A stretch of DNA of 64,000 nt from Marixanthomonas sp. SCSIO 43207. Its GTDB lineage: Bacteria; Bacteroidota; Bacteroidia; Flavobacteriales; Flavobacteriaceae. The stretch is from positions 2,428,001 to 2,492,000 of the forward strand of contig NZ_CP063203.1 of NCBI RefSeq assembly GCF_019904255.1, read 5' to 3'. Positions 27,081-37,382 of the stretch are shown here, piece after piece; within the stretch, counting starts at the first letter, position 1; each line of letters starts with the position of its first letter. A program made the translations under genes and the position numbers. The notes beneath the pieces were generated by a model. It had not been told where the DNA came from and did not search any database. It saw only the letters and a list, made by a program, of their open reading frames with translations.

Positions 27081-29756
27081 TTAAAAAAGTGATGTTTGCC
27101 CTTCTCCGTCATTATCAGTTTTGTTGTTATCTGAAGCTTTTTGTGACTCTGATGTTTCTTCTGAAGTATCATTATCTTCGGTAACATCTTCTTCATCAAC
27201 AACATCCATATCTTCTGGAGGTGTTACTTTGGGAGGTGTATATGGCAAGGGATCTAATGTGTTAATTTCCAAAACCTTATCCTTTGTTAATTGGTTTCCT
27301 AAAGCAGTAATACCTTTTATAGCTATAAATTCTTCTAGATTAATTTCAAGATTATCTTGACGCTCTTTACCTCTTTGTTTTACAAAAACAACTTCGGCCA
27401 TGGGACGGTGATCTGTAAAAATCTTCTCAAGGTATGATTTTGAATGGTCTGAAATAATTACTTCTTCTTTATCGGGGTTTTCAATTAAAAATCGTTTTAC
27501 ATAAAACAATTCTTTTTCTCCTTCCCAATAGATAGCTGAAAGTGGTTTTTTGGGTTCCCATTTTTCCAACACAATCATATCATCATCAAAACGTAGGGTT
27601 AATTCTGGAATTGCTGTTTTTACTGTACCGTCTTGCTTTACAATCAATAATCTATCTTCACTTCTGAATTCACCTAAAAGCTCTCCTCGGCCATCCATGT
27701 TGAGGCGTTGTACAGTATCGTCAAACCAAATTTTCCTTGGTTTTAAAGTTGACAATCCTTTTTCTTTTAATTCTACACGCTTAACAGGATATTTTGTTAC
27801 GATATTACCTTTTGACCGTCTTCCTTTTACCTTTTGATCGGCAAAATCGAGATCAAATTTTAGTTTTTTAATATTTCCTTTCTGACGTAATAAAATGGTA
27901 ACTACTTCGGCTTCGCCATTAGGGTTTGCTGTAAAATACAACACCTTACTTCCTTTTTTTCCTTGGGTGAGATCATATTCTCGGTCCCGTGTCATTGAGG
28001 TTACAGAAAATCGCTTAACGTAAGTAGTTCCGTTTTTACCATCAAGATAAATCATGTTGTAAATTCGGCGTTTGTCTTTCTTCTTAAATACAGCAACATG
28101 TATGATGTTTTTGCCTATAAATGTTTTGGTATCTACTTTGGTAACCATCATTTTACCTTCTTCAGTAAATACTATAATATCATCAATATCACTACAATCT
28201 GTTACATACTCATCACGACGAAGACTTGTACCTATAAAGCCTTCTTCCCTATTAACGTAAAGTTTTGTATTACGAATAACTACTTTTGTAGCTTCTATGT
28301 CTTCAAAAACACGTATTTCTGTTTTGCGTTCTTTTCCTTCACCATAATCCTTTTTAAGACGCTTAAAATAATCGATAGCATACTCTATTAAATTGTCTAA
28401 GTGATGATTTATTTCGGCAATGTTATCTTCAAGTGCGTCAATTTTTTGCTGTGCTTTATCGATGTCAAATTTTGAAATACGCTTGATTCGTATTTCTGTT
28501 AGCCTAACAATGTCTTCTTCAGTTACTGCTCGTTTTAGGTGTGTGGTATGTGGTTTTAACCCTTTGTCAATTGCTTGAATTACTCCTTCCCAAGTTTCTT
28601 CTTCTTCAATATCGCGGTAAATTCTATTTTCAATAAATATACGCTCCAAAGAAGCAAAGTGCCATTGTTCTTCAAACTCTTGAAGTTTTATTTCGAGTTC
28701 GCTCTTTAATAGTTGAACTGTTCTATCTGTAGAACGGCGTAGCATTTCAGAAACACCAATAAAAAGAGGTTTGTTGTCTTCAATTACACAACCTAAAGGC
28801 GAAACTGAAGTTTCACAATTGGTAAATGCATAAAGAGCATCAATGGTTTTATCTGGAGAAATACCGCCTGGAATATGGACTAAAATTTCCACCTCTGCTG
28901 CGGTATTATCTTCAATCTTTTTTACTTTAATCTTTCCTTTGTCATTGGCTTTTAAAATAGAGTCAATTAAAGAAGAGGTTGTAGTTCCGTAAGGTATTTC
29001 AGTAATTACCAGAATGTTTTTATCATACTGACTTATCTTAGCCCTACTTCTTATTTTTCCGCCACGAACTCCATCTTTATAGTCTGTTGCATCCATAATT
29101 CCGCCAGTTGGAAAATCTGGAACTAACTGAAATCGTTTGCCTTGCAAGTGTTTAATTGAAGCATCAATTAACTCAATAAAATTATGTGGTAATACTTTTG
29201 TAGAAAGACCAACAGCAATACCTTCTGCTCCTTGAGCAAGTAATAACGGGAACATTACCGGTAGATTAATAGGCTCTTTTTTACGTCCGTCATACGAGGC
29301 TTGCCAACCAGTTATTTTGGGATTATATACAACATCGAGTGCAAATTTTGAGAGTCGTGCTTCTATATATCGTGAAGCAGCTGCTCTGTCTCCAGTTAAA
29401 ATGTTACCCCAGTTACCTTGAGTATCAATCAATAGATCTTTTTGCCCAATCTGCACCATCGCATCGGCAATACTGGCATCACCGTGTGGGTGGTATTGCA
29501 TAGTATGCCCTACAATATTGGCAACTTTGTTGTAACGGCCATCATCCAAATCTTTCATAGAATGCATGATACGCCTCTGCACGGGTTTAAAACCATCTTC
29601 AATGGCTGGAACTGCACGCTCCAAAATCACATAACTGGCATAATCTAGAAACCAATCACGGTACATACCGGTAACCTTGGTTATGGTTTCACTATTTTCG
29701 TGATTTCCCTCTTGTTGGGGATTTAATTCTTCTTCGTTGTTGAGTTCTTCACTCAT
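27081..29756 (-). CDS. parC: DNA topoisomerase IV subunit A
   Basis: An 891-residue type IIA topoisomerase A subunit. The winged-helix region holds the catalytic Tyr130 in AASRYIEARL, which forms the covalent DNA link. The tower and coiled coil follow, then a beta-pinwheel-like C-terminal domain and a disordered acidic tail (about 830-885). It pairs with ParE, encoded 65 bases upstream, to unlink daughter chromosomes. GyrA is normally similar, but adjacency to parE and the degenerate C-terminal repeats favour ParC. Confidence 0.92.
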   Translation of the reverse strand: MSEELNNEEELNPQQEGNHENSETITKVTGMYRDWFLDYASYVILERAVPAIEDGFKPVQRRIMHSMKDLDDGRYNKVANIVGHTMQYHPHGDASIADAMVQIGQKDLLIDTQGNWGNILTGDRAAASRYIEARLSKFALDVVYNPKITGWQASYDGRKKEPINLPVMFPLLLAQGAEGIAVGLSTKVLPHNFIELIDASIKHLQGKRFQLVPDFPTGGIMDATDYKDGVRGGKIRSRAKISQYDKNILVITEIPYGTTTSSLIDSILKANDKGKIKVKKIEDNTAAEVEILVHIPGGISPDKTIDALYAFTNCETSVSPLGCVIEDNKPLFIGVSEMLRRSTDRTVQLLKSELEIKLQEFEEQWHFASLERIFIENRIYRDIEEEETWEGVIQAIDKGLKPHTTHLKRAVTEEDIVRLTEIRIKRISKFDIDKAQQKIDALEDNIAEINHHLDNLIEYAIDYFKRLKKDYGEGKERKTEIRVFEDIEATKVVIRNTKLYVNREEGFIGTSLRRDEYVTDCSDIDDIIVFTEEGKMMVTKVDTKTFIGKNIIHVAVFKKKDKRRIYNMIYLDGKNGTTYVKRFSVTSMTRDREYDLTQGKKGSKVLYFTANPNGEAEVVTILLRQKGNIKKLKFDLDFADQKVKGRRSKGNIVTKYPVKRVELKEKGLSTLKPRKIWFDDTVQRLNMDGRGELLGEFRSEDRLLIVKQDGTVKTAIPELTLRFDDDMIVLEKWEPKKPLSAIYWEGEKELFYVKRFLIENPDKEEVIISDHSKSYLEKIFTDHRPMAEVVFVKQRGKERQDNLEINLEEFIAIKGITALGNQLTKDKVLEINTLDPLPYTPPKVTPPEDMDVVDEEDVTEDNDTSEETSESQKASDNNKTDNDGEGQTSLF

Positions 29757-29821
29757 AGGGTACTAACGTATTACTTTTTAATAGCTATAGTTTTGATTGT
29801 AATGATCGTGTTTGCTCTTAA

Positions 29822-31678
29822 CTAAACCGCAGGTTCTACTTCGTCTAACTCTACTTTCAGGTTTTCGATAATAAATTCTTGGCGGTCTGGTGTGTTTTTT
29901 CCCATATAGAATTCTAACAGCTCATCAATACTCATGGCTTTGTCTAGCATTACTGGATCTAGGCGAATGTTGTCACCAATGAAATGTTTAAACTCATCTG
30001 GTGAAATTTCACCCAAACCTTTAAATCGAGTAATTTCAGGTTTTGGTTTTAATTTTTCCATGGCATTTCTTCGTTCTTCTTCTGAATAACAATAAATAGT
30101 CTCTTTTTTATTTCGAACTCTAAATAATGGAGTTTGAAGAATGTACAAATGTCCTTGCTTTATTAACTCAGGAAAAAATTGAAGAAAAAACGTTATCAAC
30201 AATAACCGAATGTGCATACCGTCAACATCAGCATCAGTAGCAATCACGATATTGTTATAACGAAGATCTTCCATAGAGTCTTCAATATTTAATGCCGCTT
30301 GAAGCAAGTTAAATTCTTCATTTTCATACACAATTTTCTTACTCATGTTGTAGCTGTTGAGCGGCTTACCACGTAATGAAAAAACAGCTTGTGTATTCAC
30401 GTCACGGCTTTTTGTAATACTACCACTTGCCGAATCTCCCTCGGTAATAAAAAGTGTAGTTTCCAAACGCCTTTCTTTTTTCATGTCTCCCAAATGTACT
30501 CTACAATCACGTAGTTTTTTATTATGAAGACTGGCTTTTTTGGCACGATCACGAGCTAATTTTCTAATTCCTTTTAAATCTTTACGCTCACGTTCTGCTT
30601 GAATAATTTTACGTTGTAATGCTTCTGCTACTTCTTGATTTTTATGAAGAAAATTATCTAAGTTTCGCTTTACAAAATCATTAATATAGGTTCGTACAGT
30701 TGGCAAATCACCACCCATATCGGTAGAACCTAATTTGGTTTTTGTTTGACTTTCAAAAACCGGCTCCATCACTTTTATGCTTATAGCAGAAACAATGGAT
30801 TTACGCACGTCACTAGCATCATAGTTTTTACCATAAAAATCTCTTATGGTTTTTACCACAGCCTCTCTGAAAGCAGATTGATGGGTACCCCCTTGTGTGG
30901 TATTTTGACCATTAACAAAACTGTGATATTCTTCACTATATTGTGATTTGCTGTGCGTTAAAGCAATCTCTATATCGTCACCTTTCAAGTGGATAATTGG
31001 GTATAACATGTCTTCTTTTGACATTTTATCCTCTAGAAGATCTTTAAGTCCGTTTTCAGACTTAAATTTTTCACCGTTAAAATCTATTGTAAGTCCCGGA
31101 TTGAGATATACGTAGTTTTTCAACATTTTTTCTACGTATTCATTTCGGTATTTGAAGTTTTTAAAAATAGCTTCATCTGGAATAAACTCAATACGAGTTC
31201 CTTTGCGTTTTCCAGATTCTTCAATTTCTGGGCTGTTTTTAAGTTCACCAAGGCTAAACTCAGCCCATTTATGCTGCCCATCACGTACAGATTCTACTTT
31301 AAAAAAAGCAGATAGAGCATTTACAGCTTTGGTACCTACACCGTTAAGACCTACAGATTTTTTAAAAGCTCTTGTATCATACTTCCCTCCGGTATTCATT
31401 TTTGAAACTACATCAACTACTTTTCCAAGCGGGATACCACGACCGTAATCACGAACTTTTACTTCTTTGTCTTTTATGCGTACCTCAATGGTTTTTCCGG
31501 CACCCATCACAAACTCATCTATACAGTTGTCTATCACTTCTTTAAGTAATATATAAATACCGTCATCGGGTGAAGAACCATCTCCTAGTTTACCAATATA
31601 CATCCCTGGACGCATTCTAATATGCTCCTTCCAGTCTAACGATCTAATATTATCCTCTGTGTATTTTGTTTCTGACAT
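29822..31678 (-). CDS. parE: DNA topoisomerase IV subunit B
   Basis: A 618-residue ATPase subunit. The GHKL ATP site is seen in [25 protein letters not shown] and [14 protein letters not shown]; the TOPRIM domain has [11 protein letters not shown] and [10 protein letters not shown] for magnesium. I chose ATG 31678 ([10 protein letters not shown]); the longer frame adds non-conserved residues. It is the first gene of the parE-parC-mscL-kinase run and is divergent from cbpA. Confidence 0.93.
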   Translation of the reverse strand: MSETKYTEDNIRSLDWKEHIRMRPGMYIGKLGDGSSPDDGIYILLKEVIDNCIDEFVMGAGKTIEVRIKDKEVKVRDYGRGIPLGKVVDVVSKMNTGGKYDTRAFKKSVGLNGVGTKAVNALSAFFKVESVRDGQHKWAEFSLGELKNSPEIEESGKRKGTRIEFIPDEAIFKNFKYRNEYVEKMLKNYVYLNPGLTIDFNGEKFKSENGLKDLLEDKMSKEDMLYPIIHLKGDDIEIALTHSKSQYSEEYHSFVNGQNTTQGGTHQSAFREAVVKTIRDFYGKNYDASDVRKSIVSAISIKVMEPVFESQTKTKLGSTDMGGDLPTVRTYINDFVKRNLDNFLHKNQEVAEALQRKIIQAERERKDLKGIRKLARDRAKKASLHNKKLRDCRVHLGDMKKERRLETTLFITEGDSASGSITKSRDVNTQAVFSLRGKPLNSYNMSKKIVYENEEFNLLQAALNIEDSMEDLRYNNIVIATDADVDGMHIRLLLITFFLQFFPELIKQGHLYILQTPLFRVRNKKETIYCYSEEERRNAMEKLKPKPEITRFKGLGEISPDEFKHFIGDNIRLDPVMLDKAMSIDELLEFYMGKNTPDRQEFIIENLKVELDEVEPAV

Positions 31679-31748
31679 AAAAAACCTGAATAAGCAATAA
31701 ATATAGGGTTTAAGCTTCAATTTTGAAACCTGAAAAACCGAAAGTAAT

Positions 31749-31774
31749 TAACAATAATTGATAAAATATTGTTA
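31749..31774. promoter_or_regulatory. Perfect dyad in the parE/cbpA divergent region
   Basis: TAACAATA-N10-TATTGTTA, 8-base perfect half-sites, lies in the 191-base gap between parE and cbpA. It has the size of a dimer-binding site and could affect either gene. No protein is known to bind it. A TTTTTAGGATG follows at 31781-31791. Confidence 0.4.
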
Positions 31775-31869
31775 GTAAGATTTTTAGGATGTATTAACTT
31801 TTATTAATTCAAATTCTTTGTAATTTCACAATTAAACACTGTTATATTAATGAGTTATTAGAAAATTTT

Positions 31870-32775
31870 ATGGAATTTATAGATTACTATAAGGTTTTAG
31901 GATTAACAAAAACGGCTACTACGGCCGAAATTAAGAAAGCATATCGAAAATTAGCAAGAAAATATCATCCAGATATCAATCCTGATGATACAAAAGCACA
32001 ACAAAAGTTTCAGCAAATCAATGAAGCGCATGCAGTTTTAAGCGACCCCGAAAAAAGAAAGAAATACGACCAATACGGTAAAGATTGGGAACACGCAGAT
32101 GCCTTTGAGGAAGCTAAAAGAAAACAACAAGCTTCTAGTGGTTTTGGCAGAGGCCAAAGAAGAACTTACACCACGCGTGGTGGTAATTTTGACGAAAGCG
32201 AGTTTTCAGATTTTTTTGAATCTATGTTCGGTGGTTTTTCACGCCAACAACAAACTCACGCTCAATTTAAAGGTCAAGATTACAACGCCACACTTAGATT
32301 AAACTTAACTGATATTTTAACAACGCAAAAACAAACTATTGACTTAGGAACTAAAAAAATACGAATTACCATTCCGGCAGGTGTTGAAGATGGACAAACT
32401 ATAAAAATAAATGGTTATGGAGGCGAAGGTACAGGCGGCGGCCCCAAAGGTGATTTATATATCACATTTGAAATTCTTAATAACACATCATTCAAACGCG
32501 ACGGAAAAAATTTACACAAAACACAAGAAATTGACCTTTACACAGCTCTTTTAGGAGGAAAAGTAACTATCGACACTCTTACAGGAAAAGTTAAACTTAC
32601 CGTAAAACCAGAAACACAAAATAACACCAAGGTTAAACTTAAAGGAAAAGGAATGCCTGTTTACAAAAAAGAAGGACAATTTGGAGATTTGATTATAACT
32701 TATAAAATTAAGCTGCCAAACAACCTTTCAGAAAAAGAAAAAGAATTGTTTAGTCAACTTTCAAAATTACGTTAA
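31870..32775 (+). CDS. cbpA: CbpA-type DnaJ co-chaperone
   Basis: A 301-residue class II J-protein. The J domain (1-70) carries the HPD motif at residues 33-35 that stimulates DnaK. A Gly/Phe-rich linker ([10 protein letters not shown]...[12 protein letters not shown]) and two C-terminal substrate-binding beta domains follow; the zinc finger of DnaJ itself is absent. The family also binds curved DNA. The next gene, two bases later, encodes its CbpM-like modulator, which supports CbpA over other J-proteins. Confidence 0.88.
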   Translation: MEFIDYYKVLGLTKTATTAEIKKAYRKLARKYHPDINPDDTKAQQKFQQINEAHAVLSDPEKRKKYDQYGKDWEHADAFEEAKRKQQASSGFGRGQRRTYTTRGGNFDESEFSDFFESMFGGFSRQQQTHAQFKGQDYNATLRLNLTDILTTQKQTIDLGTKKIRITIPAGVEDGQTIKINGYGGEGTGGGPKGDLYITFEILNNTSFKRDGKNLHKTQEIDLYTALLGGKVTIDTLTGKVKLTVKPETQNNTKVKLKGKGMPVYKKEGQFGDLIITYKIKLPNNLSEKEKELFSQLSKLR

Positions 32776-32777
32776 TT

Positions 32778-33068
32778 ATGGAACAAACAAAGTATATAAA
32801 AGTGATAACATATTGTGAAAAGACTAATATAGATAGTGCTTTTGTAACCACTTTGGAAGAATATGGGCTCATTAAAACAACAGTTTTAAAATCTGAAGTT
32901 TGCATTACAGAAGATGACACAACCGAAATAGAACGTATGTTTAGGCTTCATAAAGAACTGGGCGTAAATATAGAAGGGATTGATGTTATTAATCACCTAG
33001 TTAAACGCCTAAAAAAAGTTGAAAGTGAATTAAAATCTACTCGTAAAACCCTTTCTTTATACGAGTAA
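32778..33068 (+). CDS. CbpM-like chaperone modulator
   Basis: A 96-residue MerR-like helical protein ending in a coiled coil (LVKRLKKVESELKSTRKTLSLY). CbpM binds the J domain of CbpA and blocks both its co-chaperone and its DNA-binding activity. The identity rests on the size, the fold pattern and the 2-base gap after cbpA. It ends 2 bases from the convergent glycosyltransferase-like gene. Confidence 0.75.
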   Translation: MEQTKYIKVITYCEKTNIDSAFVTTLEEYGLIKTTVLKSEVCITEDDTTEIERMFRLHKELGVNIEGIDVINHLVKRLKKVESELKSTRKTLSLYE

Positions 33069-33070
33069 AA

Positions 33071-34489
33071 TTAATCGCTTTCAGGATTTTTATATAAAGT
33101 AATATATACGCCTAACTGACTATAGGTTGCAACCTTTTCCCAGTTGTTTTGTAATTGATAAATCTCCTCGTCACTAGTTTTATTTTCAATATTTGAAAAA
33201 ATAACAAATTTGTTTTCTTGAAGGTTTAACTCCGGAAACATTTCAAACTCCTTTGTAGGTTTTTCCAATCTGGATAGACTTTTACTATTTAATCGCACAT
33301 TTGTACCAATTATTTGGTGAGACAAATCATTTTCAGATAAATACTGAAGCATTTTCTCTTCCTGCTTATAATAATTTAAATAAGCCAAGCTACTATCCCA
33401 CGCTTGTGAAATGGTTGTAGGATAAATCCAAAAATGACCAGATACAAACGCAATTACAACTAGTGAAAGCAACCCTTTTTTAATGTTAGTTCGTAAATGA
33501 AAGGCAAATAACAAATTGATAAATAAAATGTTTGCAAGAATAAAACAAATAAGCAAATACCTTGGCCCCATTGGGTTTGAAAACGGAACAAATCCTAAAA
33601 AGAAAACAACTGCAAACACCAATAATGCAATTAATAATTGTTTAGATTGATGGTCAAGAATCTGTTTTTTACTTCGGAAGACTTTAAAGAGTAAAACCAG
33701 TAATGGAATAATAACAGCTAAACGACCAAAGTCTAAAAAGTTTTTAATGTAAGCTGCTGTATTTTTTGCAATTCTAAAAAAAGAGGCCGTTTCACGATGT
33801 GAAGCATACGTTTCATTTTTGGTTATTAATACCCAGCCCAATTCATTGTATTGGTATATAAGAAAGACTCCAAAAGCTATTGCTGAAACAACATAAGCAA
33901 AAATCATTTTTTTATTAAACACCAATAGATTTTTTCTGGTATAAATAATATGAATAATAATTATTGCAATAAAGCAGTAAATCCCTCTTAAATTGGTAAG
34001 TAACAACCCTGAGACCGCGAGAGCCAATAAAAGCCATTTATTTTTCAGTAAAGCGTTTATAGCAAATAGCGTAAAAAACAATAACATCATATCATTATTT
34101 AAACTAGTAGTTTGTGCAATTAATGTAGGCTCCAGACAAACAATAAAAAACAAAAAGATAGGAACCATCTTGATAAAACTACGTTTACAAAGCAATAACA
34201 ACTGATAAAAAACCCCCACATTAACAAGAAGAAGTAATAACCTTGAAGCAAAAAGTGTTTTTCCAAAAAACTGCCAAAAAACAGCCAGACTAACTATCCA
34301 TAAAGGCGGATGACCAGAAGCATATTCAGTAGGAAGGATTAAACTTGAAAAGTTAGTATCATATATCCAAGTAGCTCTGTTTGCTTTGCTTATTCCGTCC
34401 CAAAAAAAAGGAAGATCAACACAAAGTATAAACTCTATTAACAATAGAATTACAATTGCTGAAAAAAGTAAATATTCCTTTTTATTCAT
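33071..34489 (-). CDS. GT39-like membrane glycosyltransferase
   Basis: A 472-residue protein with about ten membrane helices and a soluble C-terminal part (about 375-472). The acidic first loop (LPFFWDGISKAN) and the motif EYASGHPPLWIVSLAVFWQFFGKTLFASRLL are typical of GT39/ArnT-like enzymes, which use polyprenyl-phosphate sugars as donors on the outer face of the inner membrane. The acceptor and sugar are unknown. It stands alone, convergent with cbpM. Confidence 0.7.
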   Translation of the reverse strand: MNKKEYLLFSAIVILLLIEFILCVDLPFFWDGISKANRATWIYDTNFSSLILPTEYASGHPPLWIVSLAVFWQFFGKTLFASRLLLLLVNVGVFYQLLLLCKRSFIKMVPIFLFFIVCLEPTLIAQTTSLNNDMMLLFFTLFAINALLKNKWLLLALAVSGLLLTNLRGIYCFIAIIIIHIIYTRKNLLVFNKKMIFAYVVSAIAFGVFLIYQYNELGWVLITKNETYASHRETASFFRIAKNTAAYIKNFLDFGRLAVIIPLLVLLFKVFRSKKQILDHQSKQLLIALLVFAVVFFLGFVPFSNPMGPRYLLICFILANILFINLLFAFHLRTNIKKGLLSLVVIAFVSGHFWIYPTTISQAWDSSLAYLNYYKQEEKMLQYLSENDLSHQIIGTNVRLNSKSLSRLEKPTKEFEMFPELNLQENKFVIFSNIENKTSDEEIYQLQNNWEKVATYSQLGVYITLYKNPESD

Positions 34490-34615
34490 AAATAATGAAA
34501 TACAACACGAAGATACTTTGAATTATACTATTTCAGAAATGTATTATAAAATCACATTAATGCAATGTTAAAATAAAACTGTTCAGCGCATTATAGTTAT
34601 ATATTTAATGGTATT

Positions 34616-35434
34616 ATGAAAAATATCACACTCTTAGTACTCATTTTAACCTCCTTTACAAGCTTTTCACAAGAAAGTAATTCACCATATGAGTGGCAAT
34701 GGGTTCGTGATGGTATATGGACTGGAGCTGCTTTGGGTACCACAATTACCGGTTACTCTTTAATAATAAACAAAGATGATCTTACTGAAGAAAAGTTGAT
34801 GCAAGAAGTTGCCAATCAAGATAATATAAACTTCATTGACCGTTGGGCAGTAGGTTATAATTCAGAATCTGCAATTGCGCAAAGCAACATACCGTTTGCT
34901 ATGTCCTTTGCGTCTCCATTTGTTCTACTTTTTGATGATAACATCAATGAGCATACAGCACAAGTATTAGGGCTTTATTTAGAAAGTCTTTCCACTACCG
35001 CAGGATTATACACCGTTACGGCCGGACTAGTAAACCGAAGTAGGCCTTACGTCTATAATGAAAATGTATCTTTAGAAAGACGTTTGATTAATAATGGTCA
35101 ACGATCATTTTATTCGGGTCACGTTGCGGCTGCAGCTACGGCAACATTTTTTGCCGCAAAAGTTTATAGTGATTTTAACCCAGATAGTCCTGCAAAAGTA
35201 TGGGTATGGACAGGCGCGGCAGTAATTCCGGCAACAGTGGGATATTTCAGAATAAAAGCTGGACAACACTTTTTGACCGATGTTCTTTTAGGTTATGGTC
35301 TGGGTGCTGTAACGGGTTACTTTGTGCCCGAATTACATAAATCTGAAAATAATACAATTGAAGTAGTTCCTAGCGCAGGAATGTCTGCAACAGGAGATTT
35401 TTACAGAGGAATTGGGCTACAAATGAAGTTTTAA
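34616..35434 (+). CDS. PAP2-family phosphatase, exported
   Basis: A 272-residue protein with an N-terminal signal peptide (MKNITLLVLILTSFTSFSQ). The three catalytic motifs are visible: NRSRPYVYN, YSGHVAA with the active His, and RIKAGQHFLTD with His and Asp. PAP2 enzymes remove phosphate from lipids such as undecaprenyl pyrophosphate or phosphatidic acid. The end, VVPSAGMSATGDFYRGIGLQMKF, resembles an outer-membrane-type strand. It lies 4 bases from the convergent ychF stop codon. Confidence 0.8.
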   Translation: MKNITLLVLILTSFTSFSQESNSPYEWQWVRDGIWTGAALGTTITGYSLIINKDDLTEEKLMQEVANQDNINFIDRWAVGYNSESAIAQSNIPFAMSFASPFVLLFDDNINEHTAQVLGLYLESLSTTAGLYTVTAGLVNRSRPYVYNENVSLERRLINNGQRSFYSGHVAAAATATFFAAKVYSDFNPDSPAKVWVWTGAAVIPATVGYFRIKAGQHFLTDVLLGYGLGAVTGYFVPELHKSENNTIEVVPSAGMSATGDFYRGIGLQMKF

Positions 35435-35438
35435 TCTT

Positions 35439-36533
35439 TTAAACGTTAAACCTAAAATGCATTACATCGCCATCTTTAACGATATACTCCTTCCCTTCTA
35501 TTCCTAGTTTTCCTGCATCACGAACTTTGGCTTCACTTCCATACGCTACAAAATCATCATACTTAATAACTTCCGCACGTATAAATCCTTTTTCAAAATC
35601 GGTATGAATAACACCTGCTGCTTGTGGAGCTGTTGATCCTATTGGAATTGTCCAAGCTCTAACTTCTTTTTCACCGGCAGTAAAATAGGTTTCCAGATTA
35701 AGGAGTTTGTAAGCACTTCGAATAAGCTTTGCAGATCCGGGTTCTTCTAAACCTAAGTCTTCTAGAAACATTTGACGTTCTTCAAAGGTTTCCAATTCGG
35801 TAATATCGGCTTCTGTTCCTACTGCCAATACTAACACTTCGGCGTTTTCATCTTTAACAGCTTCTTTAACTTGCTCAACATAATCATTTCCTGTTGCTGC
35901 TGAATTTTCATCAACATTACAAACATATAATACAGGCTTATCTGTAATATATTGCATTTGATCAATAAACTCTTCTCTTTCAGAATCTGTTAATTGTATA
36001 GCTCTTACAGAGATACCGCTTTCTAACCCTTCTTTCACTTTCAGCAAAGCTGCTTCTTCTTTTTGAGCTTCTTTATTTCCGGTTTTTGCAGCTCGCTGAA
36101 CTTTATCAAGACGTTTTTCGGTAGTTTCTAGATCTTTTAACTGTAGTTCAATATCGATAGTTTCTTTGTCACGTACAGGATTTACATTACCATCAACGTG
36201 AACAACATTATCATTATCAAAACACCTTAAAACGTGCAAAATGGCATCTGTTTCTCGTATGTTTCCTAAAAATTGATTTCCTAGTCCTTCTCCTTTGCTG
36301 GCTCCTTTCACCAAACCGGCAATATCAACAATCTCAACAGTTGCAGGCAACACTCGTTGAGGATTAACCAATTCTTCAAGTTTTATCAAACGGTTGTCTG
36401 GAACATTTACAACACCAATATTAGGTTCAATAGTACAAAACGGAAAGTTGGCACTTTGTGCTTTTGCATTTGACAAACAATTAAATAGTGTTGATTTCCC
36501 TACGTTTGGTAATCCTACAATTCCTGCTTTCAT
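35439..36533 (-). CDS. ychF: Ribosome-associated ATPase YchF
   Basis: A 364-residue Obg-like P-loop protein. GLPNVGKSTLFN is the Walker A, DIAGLVKGASKGEGLGNQFL the switch II region, YVCNVDE the altered specificity motif, and the C-terminal TGS domain ends KDGDVMHFRFNV. YchF prefers ATP to GTP and binds ribosomes; it is linked to oxidative-stress control. A -7-like TATATTTG lies about 21 bases before the start. Confidence 0.95.
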   Translation of the reverse strand: MKAGIVGLPNVGKSTLFNCLSNAKAQSANFPFCTIEPNIGVVNVPDNRLIKLEELVNPQRVLPATVEIVDIAGLVKGASKGEGLGNQFLGNIRETDAILHVLRCFDNDNVVHVDGNVNPVRDKETIDIELQLKDLETTEKRLDKVQRAAKTGNKEAQKEEAALLKVKEGLESGISVRAIQLTDSEREEFIDQMQYITDKPVLYVCNVDENSAATGNDYVEQVKEAVKDENAEVLVLAVGTEADITELETFEERQMFLEDLGLEEPGSAKLIRSAYKLLNLETYFTAGEKEVRAWTIPIGSTAPQAAGVIHTDFEKGFIRAEVIKYDDFVAYGSEAKVRDAGKLGIEGKEYIVKDGDVMHFRFNV

Positions 36534-36553
36534 ATTACTTTAAAATTTGGGCG

Positions 36554-36561
36554 CAAATATA
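36554..36561 (-). promoter_or_regulatory. Promoter -7 element (TATATTTG) for ychF
   Basis: On the minus strand TATATTTG matches TAnnTTTG and lies 20 bases before the ychF start. No TTG at the usual distance, so the -33 half is unclear. Confidence 0.4.
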
Positions 36562-36697
36562 CACTATTAACAAACAATATAAATGATTTATTAAATACAA
36601 TTGAAAAGAAAATATGGGAAAACTTTAGCTGCGCATTTACTTTACTTTAACAGATTGTAGCTTACTTTTAATATTATAATAACCAAACAATTAAATC

Positions 36698-37174
36698 ATG
36701 AAAAAGTTACTGTATTCATTTATTGCTATTTTGTTTGTTTCTGTTGCTGTAAATGCTCAAGAAAATAAGAATGTAAAAAAAGAAACCGTTACCAAAAAGG
36801 TAGTTGTAAAAGACACCAAGGTAGATACTAAAGTTGTACAAGAAGTAAATGAGGACAAAGAGGTTGTTCAAGTTGAAGGAACAGAACAGCAAGATCAAGA
36901 AGCAAAAGTTGTAAAGTCAAATTCTGATAAAGTTCAAAAAGTTGTTGAGGACGAAACTTCTGTAGATACTGAAAACGCCAGGAAAATGCAGCAGAATATG
37001 AATAGAAAAAGTGAAGAACTAAAAGCTAGCATTGCTGCTCAAAAAGCAAAAGCCGAAAAAGAACGTCAGCGTTTATTAGAAAAGAAAAAAGAGATGCAAC
37101 GCGAAATGGAAGCTAGGCGACAAAATCTAGAAAGTCGTCCTAAAGGAATGGCCAAGCTTAAAAAGGATAACTAA
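36698..37174 (+). CDS. Secreted charged coiled-coil protein of unknown function
   Basis: A 158-residue protein with a signal peptide (MKKLLYSFIAILFVSVAVNAQ). The mature part starts QENKNVKKETVTKK and is rich in Lys, Val, Glu and Gln; the C-terminal half (about 100-150; AAQKAKAEKERQRLLEKKKEMQRE) should form one long helix. The N-terminal module recurs in the next gene. I do not recognise a family. Followed by a terminator. Confidence 0.7.
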   Translation: MKKLLYSFIAILFVSVAVNAQENKNVKKETVTKKVVVKDTKVDTKVVQEVNEDKEVVQVEGTEQQDQEAKVVKSNSDKVQKVVEDETSVDTENARKMQQNMNRKSEELKASIAAQKAKAEKERQRLLEKKKEMQREMEARRQNLESRPKGMAKLKKDN

Positions 37175-37195
37175 TTCTATTCACATACATAATTT

Positions 37196-37230
37196 AAAAA
37201 AGCTTCAAATTTATTTGAGGCTTTTTCTTT
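37196..37230 (+). terminator. Terminator after the first secreted-protein gene
   Basis: Stem AAAGC-TTCAAA pairing with TTTGAGGCTTT (one G-T pair), followed by a T-run. The remainder of the 208-base gap before the next gene has no clear element. Confidence 0.7.
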
Positions 37231-37382
37231 ATATATTAAGTTGGTTTTAAGAATTTTTATACAAAAAGGTGTTAAAACGAGATAAGTTTAGCAAAGTCTT
37301 ACCAAACTGTTTTCTGAAATTAACAAAGCCTACTTCTATATTTACTTTGTTATTAATCAAACAATTATTAAATCTATAAATT

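Noticed and set aside
27121-28391. Long open frames on the plus strand opposite parC
   Set aside because: They run antisense to a strongly conserved gene, have poor composition and no start signals; they are shadows of parC codons.
30541-30551. TGGCACGATC inside parE as a sigma-54 promoter half
   Set aside because: It lies in conserved coding sequence and lacks a TTGC-type half at the right spacing.
36716-36898. Minus-strand frames opposite the two secreted-protein genes (also 37247-37477)
   Set aside because: They lie opposite plus-strand frames with good signal peptides; the antisense products are hydrophobic low-complexity strings.
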